From NCBI RefSeq assembly GCF_008630065.1, contig NZ_VWPL01000003.1:150568-214567 (forward strand): 64,000 nucleotides of DNA, in the 5' to 3' direction. Below, in pieces: positions 59,679 through 64,000 of this stretch. The translations under genes were made by a program, and so were the position numbers. How positions within the stretch are numbered: the first letter of the stretch is position 1; every line of letters starts with the position of its first letter. The stretch is from Blastochloris sulfoviridis. GTDB taxonomy: Bacteria > Pseudomonadota > Alphaproteobacteria > Rhizobiales > Xanthobacteraceae. The notes below the pieces were generated by a model. It searched no databases and was not told the DNA's origin. It saw only the letters and a list, made by a program, of their open reading frames with translations.

Positions 59679-60269
59679 ATGACCGTCGACCATATCCGCT
59701 ACGATCTTCTCGCCCAGGACGCGCTGCGCGGCGTCGTGCGCCGCGTGCTGCAGGACGTCATGCGCGACGGCCTGCCGGGCGAGCATCATTTCTACATCGC
59801 CTTCGACACAAGGGCGCCGGGCGTGCGGCTGTCGCCGCGCCTGCTGGAGCGCTATCCTGAAGAGATGACTATCATCCTGCAGCACCAGTTCTGGGACCTG
59901 TCGGTCTCGGACTATGGCTTCGAGGTGGGCCTGTCGTTTGCCGGCATCCCGGAGCGGCTGTTCGTGCCGTTCAGCGCGCTCAAGGGGTTCTTCGATCCCT
60001 CGGTGCAGTTCGGGCTGCAGTTCGAGGTGGTCGACGATGCCGCCGCATCGGCCGAGCCGGGCGCCGAGGGCGCCGAGGCCGAGCCGCGGCCGGCGACGGA
60101 GACCCTGGAAGGCAGGCCGCGCGGGTCGGTCCCGGTCACCGGCGTGCCGCAGGCGCTGCCCGCGCACGAGGCGGGCGAGACGCCCATCGGCCAGGATACC
60201 GGCACCGGCGAAGGCCAGAACGAGGGCGGCGCCACCATCGTGCGGCTCGACACCTTCCGGAAGAAATGA
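59679..60269 (+). CDS. sspB: SspB-alpha, adaptor for ssrA-tagged proteins
   Basis: The protein has 196 residues from ATG 59679 (MTVDHIRYDLLAQDALRGVV), which matches the family start; a GTG at 59643 would add 12 residues. SspB binds the ssrA tag and hands the protein to ClpXP. The folded N-terminal domain (about 1-125) contains HHFYIAFDTRAPGVRLSP and LSFAGIPERLFVPFSALK; the acidic, Ala/Glu/Pro-rich linker follows, and the C-terminal ClpX-docking peptide is ATIVRLDTFRKK. It lies directly after ssrA and four bases before folA. Confidence 0.95.
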   Translation: MTVDHIRYDLLAQDALRGVVRRVLQDVMRDGLPGEHHFYIAFDTRAPGVRLSPRLLERYPEEMTIILQHQFWDLSVSDYGFEVGLSFAGIPERLFVPFSALKGFFDPSVQFGLQFEVVDDAAASAEPGAEGAEAEPRPATETLEGRPRGSVPVTGVPQALPAHEAGETPIGQDTGTGEGQNEGGATIVRLDTFRKK

Positions 60270-60273
60270 CGGC

Positions 60274-60786
60274 ATGGCGGCGGCGATCGTCATCGTCGCG
60301 GCGGTCGCCGAGAACGGCGTGATCGGCCGGAACGCCGCCTTGCCCTGGCGATTGCCCAGCGACCTCAAGCATTTCAAGGCCACGACCCTGGGCCGGCCGC
60401 TGGTCATGGGCCGCAAGACCTATGCCAGCATCGGCCGGCCGCTGCCCGGGCGCCTTTCCATCGTCGTCACCCGCGACCGCGGCTTCGCCGCGCCCGGCGT
60501 GCTGGTTGCTGCATCGCTGCCGGCGGCGCTGCGGGCGGCTGAGGGCGAGGCGCTGCGCCGCGGCACCGACGAGATCATGGTGGTGGGCGGCGGCGAACTC
60601 TATGCCGAGGCGTTGCCGTTGGCCGACCGGCTGGTGCTGACCGAGGTGGCGGCGCGGCCGGAGGGCGACGTCCATTTTCCGCCGTTCGACCGCAGCCGGT
60701 GGCGGGAGACCGCGCGCATCGGCCCAGTCCAAGGCGAGGCCGACGAGGCGGCGATGAGCTTCGTCACCTACTGCCGCGCCGGCTGA
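60274..60786 (+). CDS. folA: Dihydrofolate reductase
   Basis: The protein has 170 residues from ATG 60274. It reduces dihydrofolate to tetrahydrofolate with NADPH. It shows the N-terminal VAAVAENGVIGRNAALPW, the DLKHFKATTLGRPLVMGR cofactor region and the VVGGGELYAEAL strand-helix. The spacing of four bases after sspB indicates one transcript. The last 23 bases overlap the opposing AsmA gene, an unusual antisense overlap of coding ends. Confidence 0.97.
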   Translation: MAAAIVIVAAVAENGVIGRNAALPWRLPSDLKHFKATTLGRPLVMGRKTYASIGRPLPGRLSIVVTRDRGFAAPGVLVAASLPAALRAAEGEALRRGTDEIMVVGGGELYAEALPLADRLVLTEVAARPEGDVHFPPFDRSRWRETARIGPVQGEADEAAMSFVTYCRAG

Positions 60787-63271
60787 CCGAGGGCGCGCGC
60801 TCGGCCGCGGCCCGCGCGAGGGCTGCCATCACCGCGGACACGTCGATCTCCCGGCGCGGCGCCAGGAACGGCCCGCTCCAGCGCACCGCAAGCTCCGGCG
60901 AGCCCGGCAGGGTGATGTCGCGCGGCGAAATATCGAGCCGGGCCTGCAGCTTGCGCGCGTCGAAATCGAGTTCGGCCGAGCCGCGCAGCGTCGCCGCCGC
61001 GGTCTGTGTCCGCACCTCGCCGATACGCACCTGCCCGCCGGCAATCGTGAGCGTGGCCTCGACGCGCGGCAGGTCGAGCGGTCCCGCCGCCAGCGCGGCC
61101 TCGGCCGCGGCGCGCACCGCGCTCCCGGACGGCGCGGTCTTGCCGGCAAGGCCGGCGAGCACCGCCAGGGCGTCGGGCGACAGCCCCGGCCAGGACAGCG
61201 CCTCGACCTTCAGCGTGCCGTGCCCGGCGAGCGCGGCCGGAAGATCGGCGGGCGTGCGGGCGGTGCCGGCCGCTGCGATCTCGGCATCGAGCCGGCCGCT
61301 TGGCTTGGCGCCCCCCTCCTGAGCCGGCAGCAGCGCAAGGTCGGCGCCGCTGAGCGAGACGGCGAGGTCGGCGCTCACGCCCTCCTCGGACGTCACCATC
61401 GCCAGCCGGCCTTGCGCCTGACCGCCGGCAAATCTGCCTTCGTTGACAACAAGTTCGCTGCGCGGCGCGGCGTAAGTGAGCGTGCCCTTGGCATCCGCGA
61501 CCGTCCAGCCCAGCGGCAGCGTCAGGCGCGGCGTCGTCAGTGTCAGGTCGAGCGCCACGGGGATTGCATCGCGGCCCAGCACCGCCAGAAGCTGCGGCAG
61601 GTCGATCCGGCCGGCGGCCAGCGCGCCGGCCAGCGGCAGCGGATCGCCTGTGCCGATGTCGAGCGCCCCCTTCAGCGGCGTGCCGGCGAGCTCGAGGTCG
61701 ATCGCCTCGGCCCGCAGCGTGTCGCCGGTGCGCGTCAGCCACAGCGAGCCGGACACCGGCAGGGGCGAATCGTCCAGCGTGGGCAAGAGCTTGCCGAGGT
61801 CGCCCTTGGCGATGGCGAGCCCGAGATCCGGGTCGAGCCGTCCGTCGCGGAGGGCGAGCCGGCCGCGCGTCTCCGCCTCCAGGGCCGGCAGCGACAGCCG
61901 CGCCTCCAGCTCCCCGGCGCCGCCGCTCTGGCCGTTCCAGTTGAGGCCGAGCCGGGCGTCGCCCGCGGGCAGATCGAGGCCGGCCAGCGACGCCCACATG
62001 CGGGCGCTGCCGCCCGAGAGCGCGACGCTCGCGACCACCGTCTCCGGCGCGTCGAGCGGCACGCCGGCCCGCACATTGACGGCACCCAAACCGGTGCTTC
62101 CGCGCAGCCCGACGGCGACCATGCGGGCCGCCTCCTCGGGCGAAATATCGCCTTCCACCAACAGGTTGCCGGCGACGATGTCGACCGTGAGCCGCGCCGG
62201 CACCAGCGCTGCGGCCAGCCGCCGGGCAAACGCCTGCGGCAGCGCCGCGGCCCCGGCCAGCGCCTGGAGCCCGGCGGTGCCGTCGGCGACGAGATCGAGC
62301 CGGATGCGGCCTTCGACCTCGCCGTCGAGGCGCGCGAGCCGGCCCTGCGCCGTCGCCGTCAGACCGCCGAAATCGGCGACGCCGAGACGCTCGATCGCCA
62401 GCGTTGCGGCGCCGTAGACGAGCCTTGCCTCGACGCGCCGCGCCGTTACATCGGCGTAGCGCAGCGAATCGGCGCCGATGTTCAGCCGCACCTCGCCGCC
62501 GCCCACCAGGGCCCGGAGAAACCCGGCGGCACGGCTGAGCGCCGGCTGGGCGTCGAGGTCGAGCGACGCTGCGTCAAGTTCGGCGGTGAGAAGGCCGCCG
62601 GGCGCGCCCGCGCTGTCCCAGGCGATCCGGCCGGCGAGGCGCCCGCCCGGACTGTCGAGCTTGAGATCGTCGGCCGCGAGCCGCAGCCGCACCCCGTCCG
62701 CCTCGGCGGAGGCCGCGAGCCGGATGGCGGCGCCCACCCCGGCGATGGTCGCCCGGCCCTGCAGCCGCGCCAGCGCCTCGGGCTCGCGCAAATCGCCGGT
62801 GGCGTCGAGGTCGGTGATGGCGAGCGTGCGGCCGCCGGCGCGGTCGCGGAGCGCGATTTCCCCGCCCTCCACCACCAGCCGCCGGGCAGCGATGGGAATG
62901 GCGAGGCCGGCGAGCCCCGGCGCCCCGAGCGCCTCGCTATCGATCTCGATGCGGGGCTCGATCAGCACCAGCTCGCGCGCCTGGATCTCGCCGCGCAGCA
63001 GCGGCCAGAGCTCGAGGCTGCCGAACGCCTCGGCGGCGTCGAGCCGCCGGCCCTCGCCGCCGATCGTCACCTCGCGCAGCACGAAGCGCGGCGTCGGCAG
63101 CAACTGGGCGTCGATCGGGCCGGCGATGGCGACCCGCGCACCGAAGGCGCGGCCAAGCCGGGACTCGAGCAGCGCGCGCTGCGCCCCCCAATCGATCAGG
63201 AACGCCGCCGCCAGCGCGCCGAGACCGGCGACGACGACGACGATGGCGAGACCGAGCAGCTTCAACTTCAT
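60764..63271 (-). CDS. AsmA-family membrane protein
   Basis: The protein has 835 residues from ATG 63271 (MKLKLLGLAIVVVVAG). One N-terminal transmembrane helix (4-27) anchors a very long periplasmic part rich in beta-strands with the AsmA/chorein-like pattern: N-terminal GARVAIAGPIDAQLLPTPRF and a C-terminal DUF3971/AsmA_2-like region with GRLDAEIAAAGTARTPADLP. AsmA-like proteins are thought to help phospholipids cross the periplasm and maintain the outer membrane. The gene ends inside folA, 23 bases overlapping on opposite strands. It is probably monocistronic. Confidence 0.85.
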   Translation of the reverse strand: MKLKLLGLAIVVVVAGLGALAAAFLIDWGAQRALLESRLGRAFGARVAIAGPIDAQLLPTPRFVLREVTIGGEGRRLDAAEAFGSLELWPLLRGEIQARELVLIEPRIEIDSEALGAPGLAGLAIPIAARRLVVEGGEIALRDRAGGRTLAITDLDATGDLREPEALARLQGRATIAGVGAAIRLAASAEADGVRLRLAADDLKLDSPGGRLAGRIAWDSAGAPGGLLTAELDAASLDLDAQPALSRAAGFLRALVGGGEVRLNIGADSLRYADVTARRVEARLVYGAATLAIERLGVADFGGLTATAQGRLARLDGEVEGRIRLDLVADGTAGLQALAGAAALPQAFARRLAAALVPARLTVDIVAGNLLVEGDISPEEAARMVAVGLRGSTGLGAVNVRAGVPLDAPETVVASVALSGGSARMWASLAGLDLPAGDARLGLNWNGQSGGAGELEARLSLPALEAETRGRLALRDGRLDPDLGLAIAKGDLGKLLPTLDDSPLPVSGSLWLTRTGDTLRAEAIDLELAGTPLKGALDIGTGDPLPLAGALAAGRIDLPQLLAVLGRDAIPVALDLTLTTPRLTLPLGWTVADAKGTLTYAAPRSELVVNEGRFAGGQAQGRLAMVTSEEGVSADLAVSLSGADLALLPAQEGGAKPSGRLDAEIAAAGTARTPADLPAALAGHGTLKVEALSWPGLSPDALAVLAGLAGKTAPSGSAVRAAAEAALAAGPLDLPRVEATLTIAGGQVRIGEVRTQTAAATLRGSAELDFDARKLQARLDISPRDITLPGSPELAVRWSGPFLAPRREIDVSAVMAALARAAAERAPSVSRRGSR

Positions 63272-63420
63272 GGATGCTCCGGCGCGATGGATTCTCCGGC
63301 GCGTTCGCCGCCGGGCCGGCTGCGACGGCGATGGTCCGCACAGCCACGCTCCGCGCAAGAACAGGCCTCGCGCAGGAATTGTAGCTACAAAGAATATCAC
63401 GCAGACGTGTCATAATGAAG

Positions 63421-63555
63421 AATAAGGCTCTGGCCGGACAAGCCTTCGAGCCACCGTCGGGCCGCCGAAAATCGCCCCTGTCGAACAAAGGATCGCCGCC
63501 ATGGCGGTTTCCGGGGCCGCGAAGGATCGACCGACGGATCGACCGGACGTAATCC
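63421..63555 (+). repeat. Family B repeat, decayed copy
   Basis: GGCTCTGGCCGGACAAGCC, CGCCGAAAATCGCCC, GCGGTTTCCGGGGCCGCG and GATCGACCGGACGTAAT are recognisable family B blocks. Confidence 0.55.
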
Positions 63556-63623
63556 GGACCGCCGTGAGATGGCTTCCGTTTCACCCCCGCGGAAGAAGCG
63601 CTGGGCGGGAGCCGCGCTCCTTC

Positions 63624-63812
63624 CCTCTCCCACCCGGGCCGCGCTTGCGCGAGCCCGGGCGCAGGCTCTTGCGGGAGAGGGTGGCGAGACCAAGCGAAGC
63701 GAGGTCGAGCCGGGTGAGGGGGCTTCTCGCAGGCTGCGCGATTTCACCCCTCACCCGCCTCGCGATCTCATCGATCGCTCGGCACCCTCTCCCGCAAGGG
63801 GAGAGGGAAGAA
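63624..63812. repeat. Family E palindromic repeat
   Basis: CCCTCTCCCACCCGGGCCGC at the left and CACCCTCTCCCGCAAGGGGA with GAGGGAAG at the right; the inner GCGGGAGAGGGTGGCGAG is inverted relative to them. Similar sequences are common in GC-rich proteobacterial genomes. Confidence 0.75.
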
Positions 63813-64000
63813 AGAAGCCGGGCCCATCACCCGGAAATCGTCTCAGACCGGATCGGGCGGCATGCCGCCCGATCGTTTGCCGGCTACAGCGTCACCATCC
63901 CGCAGCGCCGACATCCTGGGGCGGGGGGCGCGAAGGAGAGAAAGACGCCCCCCCCCCCAAAACCCCAGAGGGAGTTTTATTATAAAAAAAACGAAGAAAA

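Larger units (their letters stand above)
63272..64000. other. Gene-free stretch to the end of the window
   Basis: It contains a decayed family B copy (63421-63555), a family E palindromic repeat (63624-63812) and, from 63945 on, homopolymer runs. No gene can be supported in the last 730 bases. Confidence 0.6.

Overview
This is a GC-rich chromosomal window from an alphaproteobacterium, most likely of the Hyphomicrobiales (a Bradyrhizobiaceae-like or related lineage); the species cannot be fixed from the sequence alone. The evidence is a permuted two-piece tmRNA with the tag ANDNYAPVAQAA, SspB-alpha, DUF4169 and DUF2065 proteins, a HisZ-dependent HisG, a CIRCE-controlled groESL operon, and the gene order fumC / thyA / ssrA / sspB / folA / hflKC / degP / serB / miaA / ilvBN / ilvC. 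I see no rRNA, tRNA, CRISPR array, prophage or complete IS element.

Layout. 1-7.1 kb holds hisZG, a Pat-type acyl-CoA synthetase/acetyltransferase and a universal stress protein. 7.4-12.3 kb holds a candidate sRNA with an anti-Shine-Dalgarno loop, a polyprenyl-type glycosyltransferase with a YdjC deacetylase, an SbmA/YddA-like ABC exporter and a PilZ protein. 12.6-15.3 kb is groESL with CIRCE, a 3' array of 86-bp repeats and a distal terminator. 15.5-28.2 kb is an envelope and polysaccharide region: a BY-kinase/Wzc homologue, a secreted Gly-rich protein, an O-antigen-ligase-like protein, a transglutaminase-like protease, a c'-type cytochrome and a PfkB kinase. 28-41 kb holds GTP-type PEP carboxykinase, leuA with a leader peptide, a DEAD-box helicase with infA, two lipoproteins, pdxY and thiC with a TPP riboswitch. 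41-48 kb holds a NodU-family carbamoyltransferase, a GIY-YIG gene bracketed by REP-like palindromes, a BrnT/BrnA-like pair, and ilvC, ilvN and ilvB behind a clear ilv attenuator. 48-63 kb holds the syntenic housekeeping block, and an AsmA protein ends the window.

How it works together. Branched-chain amino acid synthesis (leuA, ilvB, ilvN, ilvC) appears to be controlled by translation-coupled attenuation at two places. ssrA lies next to sspB, so the trans-translation tag and the protein that delivers tagged substrates to ClpXP are neighbours; hflKC and degP add membrane and periplasmic quality control, and groESL adds folding.

The most unusual property is the density of small repeats. About thirteen copies of one ~100-bp double-hairpin element (family A), at least eight of another ~125-bp mosaic palindrome (family B), REP-like elements (C, D, E) and several tandem minisatellites fill nearly every gap. 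Family A often abuts stop codons between convergent genes. A family B copy lies in the groES 5' leader, between CIRCE and the start codon.
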